This document shows, piece by piece, positions 1 through 10,920 of a DNA stretch of 64,000 nt. The stretch is from the NCBI GenBank assembly GCA_013397845.1, contig VZTG01007438.1:164909-228908 (forward strand), written 5' to 3'. Both the position numbers and the translations under genes were made by a program. How positions within the stretch are numbered: position 1 is the stretch's first letter; each line of letters starts with the position of its first letter. A model generated the notes under the pieces. That model was not told the DNA's origin, did no database searches, and saw only the letters and a program-made list of their open reading frames with translations. Origin of the DNA: Melanocharis versteri. Taxonomy: Eukaryota > Chordata > Aves > Passeriformes > Melanocharitidae.

Positions 1-613
1 TCTGGGCTGCATCAGAAATAGCATGGGCAGCAGGTCAAGGGAGATGATTCCGCCCCTCTGCCCCTGTGACACTCCGCCTGGAATACTGCATCCAGCTCTG
101 GGCCACTCAGGACAGGAAGGACATGGATCTGCTGGAGTGAGTCCAGAGGAGAGTCACAAAAACGATGGGAGGGCTGGAGCACCTATCCTGTGAGAAAAAG
201 CTGAGTGTTGGGGTTGTTCAGCCTGGAGAAGAGAAGGCTCAGGAGACCTAACATCAGTCTTCCAGTGCCTACAGAGAGTTTGTAAAAAAGGCAGGGGACA
301 AACTTTAGTAGGGTCTGTAGCGATAGAGCAAGGGTTAATGGTTTTATACTAAGGGAGGGCAGATTCTCACTACGCCTAAGGAAGGCTTTTTTTTTTTTTT
401 TGATGAGGGTGTTGGCACACTGGAACAGGTTGCCTAGAGTGGTAGAGATGCCCCGTGCCTGGAAATATTCAGTGTCAGGTTGGACGGGCCTCTGAGCAAG
501 TTGAGTTGAAGATGTCCCTGCTCATTGCAGGGGAGTTGGACTAGGTAGCCTTTAAAGGTCTTGTCCAACCCAAACTAATCCATGATTCTAAGATTCTGTG
601 ATTATGATTCTGT
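1..613 (+). mobile_element. CR1 LINE, 3' end fragment
   Basis: The text matches the well-known 3' portion of avian CR1 retrotransposons: the 'ggaatactgcatccagctctgggc' type segment near 78-102, 'cagcctggagaagagaaggctc' near 220-241, 'tggaacaggttgcctagag' near 421-439, 'gttggactaggtagcctttaaaggtc' near 536-561, and a degenerate tail of ATTCTNNG-like octamers at 580-613. CR1 elements end in such short 8-bp repeats rather than poly(A). The element is in sense orientation to PIK3CG and lies in an intron. A run of 15 T at 387-401 is an expansion within the copy. Its left end is cut by the window edge, so the true length is unknown. No coding capacity remains here. Confidence 0.93.
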
Positions 614-1455
614 TTTAGGTATCCAAGTTCATGTTTAGCTTTCTCAGTACAATTTTTTTTTGCTCTTTAATTTTTATCTCCAAAATCAGTTGAGCATGTA
701 TATACATCCTCGGCTGTACAGCTAGAGTTTCTTTTAGAACAGTGTTCAGGTCTTTGCATGGTAATAGCCAGTGTGTTGCTTATGCTGCTAACACTCACTA
801 GCTGAGATGAACAAAATACATCATGCGTTGTATAATCTGTACTGTTCTGAGCTGAAGATTCAGAAGCTTGAGGTTTTATTAATTAAAATACTGCATTTAG
901 AGATGAACATTAGGATTCTTGTTCATATAAATATACAGCAAATTTTCTTCTCACTGGAATGTGAGATTAAGGCTGCACTATGAAACCAGTTTTAGGAGGA
1001 TAGGAAATTCAGTGCCTCCATAGTTTGGCTCCTTGTGGTTACAGAGTAATTGATTCCAGGAATTCAAAAGCCACGAGTCTGTCTGCATTTCTTGTCAGTT
1101 ATGAGGGAAGACTTTTTTGGGTGTATTCTACTGTGTTTTGTTTTTTTAAATGAAAGCTGACATTTTAATGTAAACTCTTACTGTGCAGTGTTTCTAACAC
1201 TGCAGAGAAGACACATGACTTCTGAGGTGTTTGCAGACTTTACCTTCAGGTCTCTGAAACAGCCCTGACCATTACTAGTGCGAGGTAAAGAGTTTTCCTC
1301 CATTCCTTGAATCAGGAGTTCCTGGAGGAAAGCAATTTTAAAAATTGCTAAACAGAGCTTTTTAGCCAAATTATAATGCTCAACAACTTGAGTACCTATA
1401 ACCTTTTTGCCTTCCAATTTTTGATTTCTTTATGTTTTCTTACTTGTAATTGCAG
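614..1455 (+). other. PIK3CG: PIK3CG intron (3' part), unique AT-rich sequence
   Basis: Between the CR1 tail and the next exon the sequence is AT-rich and has no recognisable coding or repeat content. It ends with a pyrimidine-rich tract and a cag acceptor at 1453-1455. The short antisense frames at 1178-1417 and 1430-1612 overlap intron or the exon itself and are not genes. Confidence 0.7.
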
Positions 1456-1559
1456 TTATTGCACAGCTGAGACAAAAGCTTGAAAAATTACAGGGCAGCA
1501 AACTTCCAGAAAGTTTTAGAGTTCCATATGATCCTGGGCTAAGAGCAGGAGCACTAGTG
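1456..1559 (+). CDS. PIK3CG: PIK3CG coding exon (kinase N-lobe, upstream of P-loop)
   Basis: This exon encodes 34 full codons after a split Val codon, reading IAQLRQKLEKLQ, SKLPESFRVPYDPGL and RAGALV. It matches the start of the kinase N-lobe of p110-gamma (about residues 763-797 in the 1102-residue human protein). The family phosphorylates the 3-OH of PtdIns(4,5)P2 at the plasma membrane, downstream of G-protein beta-gamma and Ras, mainly in leukocytes. The acceptor is tgcag at 1451-1455 and the donor is gtaagt from 1560. The exon enters in phase (two bases finish the Val codon) and leaves at a codon boundary. It is the first of seven visible exons; by comparison with the human gene these are the last seven, so the large 5' coding exon with the adaptor, Ras-binding, C2 and helical regions lies to the left of the window. 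Confidence 0.95.
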
Positions 1560-3422
1560 GTAAGTACATTCTGATTTTCTACTAATCCTTTTTTAAAAAA
1601 ATCTATTTGCAAGTATGTGTCATTTGCTAAAAAATTTTGCTAATATGTCGAAAGGTCTTATTTCAGTGTGAATATGATGACATTCCATGTATTCAGTAGG
1701 TTTTTGTTCCCAGAGCTATTATTATTTTTCTAAATGTAGTGACATGCCACCATGTGCTAAAAAAATTGCAACATCCTATGAAATTCCAATCATTAAATGG
1801 CAGTTATAATTTTTCCATTAGTTTAATCCAGCATTTAACCAAGTAGCTGACTTTTTTTGAAATCAAATACCTGTATAAAACTATTTTTTCTGATTCAGGG
1901 GCTTTAGGATATTCAGTTTCTATTCTTCCAGTTACTTTCTTTGTCTTACCCTGATTCATTCTGTCACTAAGGTTTGGGTCCAGACTTCATCATACTGACA
2001 AAAATGTCTACCTCAGCTATTTCTGATTTTTCAGTATCTCTGTGTTGTTTTTTNNNNNNNNNNNNNNNNNNNNNNNNNNNNNNNNNNNNNNNNNNNNNGG
2101 AGTATTTTACAATGTATTTCCTCTGTTAAAAATGAACCTCATCATTTCAATACATAGATAACAAACTTATTTGAAAGTGTTGCTTTTTGTTGGTTTTTTT
2201 TTTTTTTTTTTGTGCAGCAATCATCGATAGCTTGACAGAAAGTAGGTTTTAAAATAAAAGATTTCTCTGGATTTTCTAGTTTTCCTTCACTTAGGAAATG
2301 TTCACTCCTACCAGGACCGTCCTAGATGAATGAAGCAGTAGATTTACAAAGGAAGGTAGCTATGTCCAAAAATTGATGGGTTAGCTTTTCTTTTTCCAAA
2401 CTACGTGAATAGAAATGTTTCGTAAAACAAGCTAAGCTTTCATTTCATGTTCATTCTAACAAGTACTATTTGTCCATAATCTTCAAAACCTAAAATTTTA
2501 CTAGTCTAAACCAAATATAAGAAGCAAAATCAGAGTTTCTAGTAAGTTCAAAGATCTAAAAAAATTTCTTTCCTTTTTGAAAATAGGGATGGTAAAAACT
2601 GTTTTGTTTTAAACTACAGGCTCAGAATTTCAGTAGATGAAACATGGAATATACTAAAATACTCTATATCATGGATTCCGTCTGCTCTCAAACCACTGAT
2701 GTGCGGTTCCATTTTTTTTTTAATTTTAGATGGCTTTATTGTACATAGTGATGTTCAACAATGAATTGGGAATTCCAGAATAGAAAGTAAGGCATACTAC
2801 AGTTGTATTAGCCATAATTACTGGAGAAAACATTTGAAATACTGCAATTTCAGTACTGAATTTATCAATATTAAAAATGTAATAAAACTAAATAGGGAAT
2901 TTATTTTCTTATTTTATGAATGATTACATTAAATTAGTTTCAAAAATGCCATTTCACCCATGAATTTGAACAATTTACTAAGGGAATTGAATCAAGCAAT
3001 CTGGAATGTAATTGCAAGAAGTCACAAGGGCGGATGATGTGGTAAATTGCATTGGACAATGATTATGTTCTGGCTTTGCAAAGCACCTGTCAAACTGCTG
3101 TTGTGAGGGTCCATATTTTCCAGTTTTGTCATAATCTCTATTCCTGTTTTAAATCCATCTGAAACACTTTTACAAGCTAAATCCAGTTTTGGAGAGTCAA
3201 GATACACTTTTTCCTTTATCATGGACAGTGGTTAAAAGCTGTGCAGGTTCAGGGAGGCTTTGTGTGGCAGTTGAACACTGTTCTTTACATGTGCTTTCAG
3301 TGTGTTGCTTGTGGTAATGCTGAGTGGAAGTTGGTAAACTCTTCTGTAGCTGCTGTTGAAAATGTTTCTTGGGTTGATGTTGGCATACAATGGCTAGCAA
3401 GCAATAAACATGTCTTTCACAG
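1560..3422 (+). other. PIK3CG: PIK3CG intron
   Basis: AT-rich intron bounded by gtaagt (1560) and tttcacag (to 3422). It contains a 45-N gap at 2054-2098 next to a T-run, and another T-run near 2195-2211. I see no repeat family or gene inside. Short frames at 3022-3222 and 3197-3529 on the minus strand are chance frames. Confidence 0.75.
2054..2098. other. assembly gap (45 N)
   Basis: A run of 45 unresolved bases that directly follows a short T homopolymer in an intron. No exon boundary is affected. Confidence 0.99.
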
Positions 3423-3569
3423 ATAGAAAAATGTAAAGTAATGGCGTCTAAGAAGAAGCCCCTCTGGCTTGAATTTAAATGTGCAGATCCGACAGCTCTG
3501 TCAAATGAAACCATAGGCATCATCTTCAAACATGGAGATGATCTCCGTCAGGACATGCTTATTTTACAG
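3423..3569 (+). CDS. PIK3CG: PIK3CG coding exon (P-loop and ATP-contact lysine)
   Basis: Forty-nine codons, IEKCKVMASKKKPLWLEFK at the start and HGDDLRQDMLILQ at the end. The MASKKKPLW segment is the phosphate-binding loop of class I PI3-kinases, and the lysine in LEFK corresponds to human p110-gamma Lys833, the ATP-contact residue that wortmannin modifies. All these residues are intact. The exon is flanked by cacag (to 3422) and gtacga (from 3570), and both ends fall between codons (phase 0). Sequence identity to the mammalian protein is very high here, which fits a functional gene and not a pseudogene. Confidence 0.97.
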
Positions 3570-4784
3570 GTACGATAGCTAAGACTTATAAAAGAATAAC
3601 ATGAATATTTTAAATCATTTTAATTTTCCAAAGTGTGTATACGTTTGTCTTCATTGTCCATATGAAATATGAGGTTGTCTTGTATTTTAAACTCTGTATG
3701 GCAAGGCTGACATCAACACTGAATCATCTTTGTTGTACTGCAGTTTTTTATATTACTGTGTTATGAATTAACCCTGGTGGGATGGGGAAAGAGGAAAGGA
3801 AGAGTAAAAGCAAGAAAACTTGTGGGTTGAGCTAAAGATTGTTTAATAAGCAAAGGAGAAGTGGAAGAACAGAGGAAGAAAACAAAACAAGTGGTGCTAA
3901 GGCAGTCACTCACCACATCGCATGGGTGGGCCAGTTCCCAGCCGGTTCCTGCACAGAAGATGGTTAACCTACATAACCCCTTCGTCCCTGTTTGTTTGCT
4001 GAGCACAACATTGTTCACCATGGAGTATTTCTTTTGGTTGGTTCAGGTCATCTGCCTGGTTGTGTCCCAACCTCTCGTGCACCCCAATCTAGTCACAGTG
4101 AGGCAGGGTGAGAAACAAACAGCTTTGGCACCCAGCAGACACTGTGCAGCTGGGACTCTGGGACATCAGCGTGTTCCCAGCACTGCTTTGGTCACCCCCT
4201 AAACCACAGCGCAGTACAAGCTGCTCTGAAGAAAAGGAGCTTCATCCCAGCCAGACACAGTACATACTGTTACCCTGGCTTTTCCTGCCATGTGCCATAC
4301 GTACTTCACATTTTGGTATTCTAGAGACAGAATCTTTCTTAGTGCAAGATGGCCTGTTTCTATGATGAAGCATTTTTGTCATTTATTTCTGCAATGGGTG
4401 AAGTTAACAAATGAAAAATCAGTAGCTGGCATTACTCTAGTTTCGGACAACTGGTTTGTTAGTGCTTTTGGGAGTATTTATGGGGAAAAGTGGGCATGCT
4501 TGCTAATGCATTCAATCTCACCTTACGTCGAAATCATACAACATATTTATTAATACTTTATAGAAAAGTAGGGATTTCCTGGTCACAGGACAGATGAAGA
4601 AATATAGACCCATGTCCTCTAACTGATTGTCTTGAATGGCTGCACACTCTCTGTATTTATCTTTTAATCAAGTAGCAAAGTAAGTTAGCTACATCTCAGA
4701 AGTCTGTGTAGTGTTATTTGTATGAGTAATCTGTAATGTTCAAATAATTTGAAATAACTTAGCATATGCATTTGTTTTTATTAG
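3570..4784 (+). other. PIK3CG: PIK3CG intron with antisense solo LTR
   Basis: Intron from gtacga to ttag. It carries the 506-bp LTR at 3759-4264 described separately. The flanks (3570-3753 and 4270-4784) are AT-rich and show nothing else. Open frames at 3761-4365 lie inside the LTR and do not resemble proteins. Confidence 0.8.
3759..4264 (-). mobile_element. solo LTR of an avian ERVL/ERV3-type endogenous retrovirus, antisense
   Basis: On the + strand the element runs from TGTTATGAATTAACCCTGGTGGGAT to CCAGCCAGACACAGTACA, so it has the TG...CA ends of a retroviral LTR. It is flanked by a perfect 5-bp target duplication, TACTG at 3754-3758 and TACTG at 4265-4269. Internal text such as 'acttgtgggttgagctaaagattgtttaat' (3819-3848) resembles the R/U5 part of a common bird LTR family when read on the minus strand, where an ATTAAA hexamer lies at 3847-3842. 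A 5-bp duplication is typical of ERVL/ERV3-class elements. No gag, pol or env sequence is present, so this is a recombined solo LTR. The exact family name would need a repeat-library match; I infer it from remembered sequence. Confidence 0.85.
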
Positions 4785-4875
4785 ATTCTTCGAATTATGG
4801 AATCCATTTGGGAAGCAGAATCCTTGGACCTCTGTTTGTTGCCATATGGTTGCATTTCTACAGGGAACAAAATAG
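4785..4875 (+). CDS. PIK3CG: PIK3CG coding exon (hinge region)
   Basis: Thirty codons plus one base, ILRIMESIWEAESLDLCLLPY followed by GCISTGNKI. This is the N-lobe to C-lobe connection of the PI3K kinase domain, in the region that contacts adenine. It is bounded by ttttattag (to 4784) and gtatgt (from 4876), and the final g is completed to a Gly codon by the next exon. The sequence is nearly identical to mammalian p110-gamma. Confidence 0.96.
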
Positions 4876-7800
4876 GTATGTGATCACACTTACTGTGGTT
4901 AGAAAGTCAAAATACTATATTTGCAGAAGATGCATATGGGAGAACTATTCTAGTGTGTGCTGTAGTCCTGAGGTAAATAGTACTTTATTGCACCTTTTGT
5001 GAGCAGCCTTCAGTTGCATCTTGGCAGTGGTTTCTGCCCTTCCTTGAGCTGCAGCACCAGCTTTACTGGCTGTGACTGCTGTGCAACAGCTTGGCTTGTG
5101 CTGCAAGTTTCTCTATAATAACAATACTTAGTATGAAGCAGCAGTGAAAGTGAGTGACTTATTCAAGATGTGTTTTAATGTGTTGATAGGAATAAAATAG
5201 AGAAAAGAGCAAAACATTTGTATTTGTTTCCTTACCTAAAGATTCATACTCTATACCACATAGAAGCAACAACATTGTTTAACAGGATACTCAGACAATA
5301 TTTCTCACAGGGCATTAATTCCTGCAGCACAGATGATCGATTTTTCAGAACTTGTGGTGAAACCAATCAAGTAAGAAACCCCAGTAAAATTAAGAACTCT
5401 TTCATATACTTTTGTAATGTACTTCCTCTCTAAAATACATTACCACATAAAATTTTTTAACATCCTTTTGATTTCAGGATATCTCAGCAATGCCGGAAAC
5501 CCAGACTCACTGATAAAATACCTGGTAGCATGACATAAGAGAATTTCTTTTCTCCTAATATAAATGTTTTAAAATTTAATAATATGTATTGATAGAATTT
5601 TAATAATAAAGGAAATGGAACATTGTACATCCAAATACTAACTAACTATAAAAAGGAGGAAACTTGGGGAGGTTTCCTCTCTTTTAGATGTGTTAAGCCT
5701 AGTTTTTTAGAGAGCTTTTTAGGATCTGATTTAATTTTGTTTAAAACTATCTCAAGAAAATATGATATATTGGAAAAATTGAGGAAGAAGGAGGAATTCT
5801 GCCAGTGATTCTAGCATTTTCATACTTGAGTTACAGATTTCTGTTATTCTTCCATGAATTCTTAATTGATTCCCCATTCTTCTGTCTCAAGGAAATAATA
5901 TTTGATTTTCCTATATGCATTGGAGAGATGTAGGAATTTAGCATCCTTTTAGCACCACAGTAGGGGCATGGTTAAACATATTAACACTCCTGCTTGGTTT
6001 GCTGAGAATACCTGCAGCCTAAATTAGCAATGCCCGAAGTGGCAGACTTTGATATAGAGCTTATGCTTGTTTGGAACAGAACCAAAGAGTAGTAGCATGC
6101 AAACATTCTTTCACAATATTCACATGTGGTCTTCTTCCAGGTTGCTTCTTCCCTCCCTCTTAATACTTCCATGGAACTTGGGCAGTTTCTGTGTATTGAC
6201 ACAAGGACAGTGCCCCACTCTACACTGAGCACGGAGAAGCAGGTGTCTGACACCTGGGGCTGGCATCTCCTCCTGCGTAGAGCTTTCTCAGTCTGTTAAA
6301 GACATTGCATTCAGTGCAGTTTGTAAATTTGGAAGCATCTGTCCTCTCCACTGCTGCTGCCAAGCAGGCCTCTGTAGGAGGAACTTTCTCTTGTCTGTAT
6401 CACTGGTAAAAGGTCATGCCCTGCTGTGTCTCCCTTTAACATGTCCGCATGTTCCTGGCTCTGTGAGGCAATTATCACTGCTTACTGTGCAGCATCACTG
6501 CTGAAATTAAGAAGTTCAAGCTGGCTCTTAGACGAGTCACCTGCCTTAGTACCAGAGAGCCCCAGAAACACATAGCATGGTGCATTTCCTGCTGCACTCC
6601 CTCCCCGCTGAATGCAGCCCAGCTGAGAGCTGCTATGCTCGTCACGCCTCCTGAGCCAGCTCTGCTCCCCCGCAATCAAGGAGCTGTTGGCCGGTAGAGG
6701 GAGATTGGAGAGCACAGGCAGGGAAAGCTTTTTCAACATCTGGAATGGGAGCTGGAGCTCACACCCGGGAGAAAAGCAGCAGCTTGACAAGCACAGACCA
6801 AAATGCAAAGCTTTTTAATTTGGTGGTCTTGGTGGTGGATTTTGGAGGTCATATTTCCACAGTAGTTTTATGGCAAACATATCCAGGCCACTGTAAAGAC
6901 AGAAGAAAATACCTCCAGGGGATATTCAGCCATGAATTCAGCCATGCATAGAAGGCAGGAAGAGATTGCTGTGTTGTTACTCCGTTACTGAAACATTTGT
7001 ACGTAATTCAGTAATTGCAAAAGGGTGGGATTGTGAATAGAAGGAAATTGATCTGTTTCAGACAGAGTCAAATTGAGACCAAATCAGAAACTGCTTTGAA
7101 TCGCTTTGGAGAGAGAGGGGTATTTTTGTTTGCTTGCTTATTTCTGAGCTGGACCTGAAGCTAGAAGACACTGTTGAACTTGAACCAGAGAAAGAAAATA
7201 AAATATTTCCAATTACCGAGTAAATTCAACTAAAATCTGACTTTCTCCCGTACAGGCATGCCCAGTCTGGACTGCATTTGCTAGTCTTGGCTACAGTGCA
7301 GCGTTGTGTTGCAGCCTCTGTTTCTGCATTTCCCTGTAGCTTCCCCTCCATCACATGCCGTGCTGGCACGAACAGGACAAGGCCCTGTTTCTGCACCGCA
7401 TTGCTGTGATGTGCCAGTTTGCCTTGGCAAGGGTCTGTTCAGTTTAAGGACAGACCCCATGGCCCTGACAACCAGAGCTTTCCACCAGCAATCCCACCAC
7501 TGTACCTCGCTGTGTACTGGTATTTCTGAGCTTTCTGTGTATATGCACACTGTAGCTTAAATTGGATTTACTGCAGGAGGGCCAGCTCTGTTCCTCTGCC
7601 ACAGCCCCGGCAACACTTGCGTCCCTAGACTGCAGCAAAACTGAAGGTTTTCTTCAGCTCCTTGTATTTGTGAAGCTGGAGAGAAGCTAGGGAAAATGTG
7701 AATTGGGATCAGGACAGGAATAGTTCCTCTCCTTGGGAAAAGCCTTATGCAGAGGGTCCCCACTCATCATGTGATACATCCATTTTAAAAGAGGAGGAGT

Positions 7801-8008
7801 TTGGATGAAAGGCTCTTTATGAGCTCTGGCTGGTTTCAGCTGGGAATGAACAGGAACTATTGCTCCTTGTCAAATAAATTTCTGCTCACAACCTATGAAG
7901 ATCTGCAGTTGATTTTTAAACACAGTTTAAAATTTAATTTTTCATATTTTTAATATGCTCTGATAAAAATTTAATAACTTCTTCTAACCTTTTCCTTATT
8001 TTCTTTAG
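4876..8008 (+). other. PIK3CG: PIK3CG intron
   Basis: About 3.1 kb, from gtatgt to ttctttag. Most is AT-rich; a more GC-balanced stretch lies at about 6240-7780. That stretch gives several overlapping frames of 60-110 codons on both strands (for example minus 6482-6808 and plus 7306-7560), none of which resembles a protein family. I see no clear repeat family in it. Confidence 0.7.
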
Positions 8009-8139
8009 GAATGATTGAAATTGTGAAAGATGCTACAACAATTGCCAAAATTCAACAGAGTACAGTTGGGAACACTGGTGCATTTAAGGATGAAATACTA
8101 AACCAGTGGCTCAAGGAGAGATGTATGATTGAAGACAAG
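8009..8139 (+). CDS. PIK3CG: PIK3CG coding exon (kinase C-lobe, before catalytic loop)
   Basis: Two bases complete a split Gly codon, then 43 codons read MIEIVKDATTIAKIQQSTVG, NTGAFKDEILNQWLKER and CMIEDK. The N-terminal part is invariant in p110-gamma. The RCMIEDK segment differs from the mammalian KSPTEEK and is a variable surface loop. Splice signals are ttctttag (to 8008) and gtgagt (from 8140). Confidence 0.96.
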
Positions 8140-8749
8140 GTGAGTTCTTTGAATTTTTAGGTAGGATTTTCGATTGCACCCTACTAATTTAGGAGCATAG
8201 AGCCCATATGTTTGTGTTTGTTACTTGATGGAATTTGAAAAATCCATTCGTTTTCCCTGCACTCAGCTGCAGGTGTCTGTGAACGAGCCTTTAGCATCCA
8301 GCTGGCAGCCAAACTCCTGAGAGACAAGATGCTTCTGAAATGACTCCTTTATCAATGGAAGTTAGAAGTGATACATGAGGAGCAGGTTGAGAGGACATCT
8401 AAGAACACTGAAAGGCAATGTGGTTTTAGAGAATTTAGATGCAGGTTTGGGTGGTCACAACTCCTTTGCTTGTGTACCTCCACTGACCTACTACAGCTTT
8501 CTGCCACATTTTTTTCCTCAGAATGTGTGAGCAGCTCTATGCTGCTTTTCTGTGCTGAGGGATAGAGCCAGCACAGGGAGTGCAGTGCAGGGCTGTGATC
8601 TTGATCTCTACTCTGCAGTGGTGTATTTTATAAGACAGTTTACCTAGCTGTTGATAGAAACATTTCAACAGAAAGGTACATAACTTTGAGAATGATTGCA
8701 TTTAGTGTCTAGCATTGAAGCATTTAACTTCTCTAAGATTTATTTTTAG
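8140..8749 (+). other. PIK3CG: PIK3CG intron
   Basis: A 610-bp intron from gtgagt to tatttttag. Nothing recognisable is inside. A 65-codon frame at 8368-8565 has no similarity I can name. Confidence 0.8.
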
Positions 8750-8861
8750 TTTCAGGCAGCTGTGGAAAGATTTGTTTATTCTTGTGCTGGATACTGTGTG
8801 GCAACCTTTGTACTTGGAATAGGAGACAGGCACAATGACAACATCATGATTACAGAAACAG
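8750..8861 (+). CDS. PIK3CG: PIK3CG coding exon (catalytic loop)
   Basis: Thirty-seven codons plus one base: FQAAVERFVYSCAGYCVATF, then VLGIGDRHNDNIMITET. GDRHNDNIM is the catalytic loop of PI3/PI4-kinases, with the DRH and Asn residues needed for phosphotransfer all present. The acceptor is tttttag at 8749 and the donor gtgggt at 8862. An open frame continues past the donor to 9013, but that read-through is intron. Note that a second AG four bases further in (ttcag, 8751-8755) is part of the FQ codons and would delete conserved residues if used. Confidence 0.97.
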
Positions 8862-10762
8862 GTGGGTTATTTATGGAGAATTTCGTAGATGTGCAGACTG
8901 TCTATACTTCACTAGATTTATGTTTCATTTTAATAAATAATGCATTTAACAATGAACGAAGAAACACAAACCAGTTCTGTCAGTGGTGCTTACAAGATAA
9001 AGTCCTCCTGTAACATTGATACGTATTTTCACCCCTGTTGGCCTTCATACAGGCTGCAGATATTTATCATTAATAGTGCCATTATTTTCCAAGGGGCAGT
9101 TTGATACAAACTAAGTCATGAGAAATGTAAACCAAATTTTTTTTTTACTGTCTGAGGTCTGAACACAAAAAAAAACTTTATAAAGCAGGCAGCTGTTCAC
9201 CTATCTGATGTGTGAGGTGGTTCTGACAGTGTTCAGTGGAACTGAATTCTGTCAGGATTCAGATGTTGCTGGACTGTTTTAACTTCTGAGGAATCTAATT
9301 GCTTTGTGTACTGTTTTAAAAAATCTTTGGAAATAAGTGTACATGGAATGTATTTGTTTTCCTACTAAAATCTGTGGGATGGTTATGTCCTCCTGAAGAA
9401 ACTCACGGATTTTTGTCCTATAAACTTTGGGAGTTACTTCCATAGCTGCCCATTGTTTCATCCTTAATTTTATTTACCTATGGAAAGAACCCCAGAACAA
9501 TCTGTACATATGGAGGAGTTTTATTTAGTCTAAGGAATTCACTTTTAGTTTCATGAGCCTCTCGCTTCATAATTAGTCTCTGATAAGAGATGGAAAATAG
9601 TTAGAAGACTGGATATTTAAAATTGATCATATTAAAGTTTTATCAGTTGAAGGCTAGAGAGAAGAAGTACCCTCAAGGCAGAAATTAGCTAATTGAAGAC
9701 TACAGTAAAAAAGTTCAGCAGAAGCCCTTGAGGAAAAAACAACAAAGAAATGATTTAATTTTAGCATTATATATAATATAATGTGGTGTTAGTTCCGAGT
9801 GGCAGAAAATGAGGCACAGGTCAGTAGACAGGGAAACAGAAAGAAGTGTTGTTCTGTTGTGGTCATGAGCAGGTTTGCCTTCGAGTCTTTAATAGGAGCT
9901 GCCTTGAGCCTCAGGAGCCAGAAGGATCTCAGTCTGAGAGGTCTGCAGAGAGTCAGATTTAGTGGGCTGGGGGAGCTTGAAAACTGGCTTAAAATCTGGA
10001 ACACCTAAGGGTGTTCCACCTACAGATCACTGTTAAGTATCATCTTACATAATTCGATGTTTTATCTCTTTTTATACATGTGCCACTGCTACAAATCTGT
10101 GTTTTTAAGTAACCATACTCTTGTACCCATATCCTGGCTGCCAGTGAAAGTAATAAAGTAATGTGAAGAGTAGCAGCACGCTCCAGTCCTGTAAGTGTAG
10201 GGACCCTTAAAAGGAGAGGTTGTTGTCACTTTTATGGGAACTGATGCCCTACTACCCTCTCAAAGCTATCCAAAGGGTGACAATGCAGACTTGGAACACA
10301 CAGAGTGCTTTAGAAATCGCTAATGAAGGTCTGTGAGGAGAAAGCATGTCCTAGTCAATGACATTTGCCAAGGAGATGGGTAGTGCCAGCATCCCATGGG
10401 AATATGTTTCCCAGGGAAACATAACCCTGAAGCCTTTTCCATGGAGTGATGCTCTGATTGTTACGGATATCAGGCACAAGCTTTCCTCGGTTGATTTTTG
10501 AAAAGCTGTGAGTGTATGTTTAGATAATACAGCAGTTCTGCCAGACTTTTAACAACTACCAAAGATAAATAAAAAGTAATTTTTTCAAGAGGAGGACAGA
10601 ATTGTATTTCCCCAAAAAAGAAGGAAAATAGTCTTTTCTGCTGAACTTAAGAATGATCATATATACCAAAAAAAAGAGGTTGGAACTACTGTGAATACAT
10701 GCAAGTGTTCTTAGCAGTTTATTGTAGTTGCCTAACTGTGATTTCTTCTTTTCTTTATGAAG
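8862..10762 (+). other. PIK3CG: PIK3CG intron
   Basis: About 1.9 kb, mostly AT-rich, from gtgggt to tatgaag. Two complementary chance frames occur at 9789-10008 on both strands. No repeat or gene is recognised. Confidence 0.75.
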
Positions 10763-10920
10763 GTAACCTCTTCCATATTGATTTTGGCCATATTCTTGGG
10801 AATTATAAAAGCTTCCTTGGAATTAATAAGGAGAGAGTTCCTTTTGTGCTGACTCCAGATTTTCTGTATGTCATGGGAACTTCTGGAAAGAAGACAAGTC
10901 TTCATTTCCATAAATTTCAG
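10763..10920 (+). CDS. PIK3CG: PIK3CG coding exon (DFG motif and activation loop)
   Basis: Two bases complete a Gly codon, then 52 codons: NLFHIDFGHILGNYKSFLGI, NKERVPFVLTPDFLYVMGTS and GKKTSLHFHKFQ. The IDFGH motif binds the metal-ATP complex (Asp964 in human p110-gamma). The following residues are the activation loop, which sets lipid-substrate choice. All key residues are intact. The acceptor is tgaag ending at 10762 and the donor gtaaaa begins at 10921, a slightly weak donor. Confidence 0.97.

Noticed and set aside
7828..7870. Text resembling the start of the common avian LTR (tggtttcagctggga)
   Set aside because: Similarity is limited to about 15 bases and the following sequence does not continue as the LTR.
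8762..9013. Open frame starting inside the catalytic-loop exon and running past it
   Set aside because: The part after 8861 is read-through into the intron; the gtgggt donor and the match of the next exon at 10763 define the true boundary.
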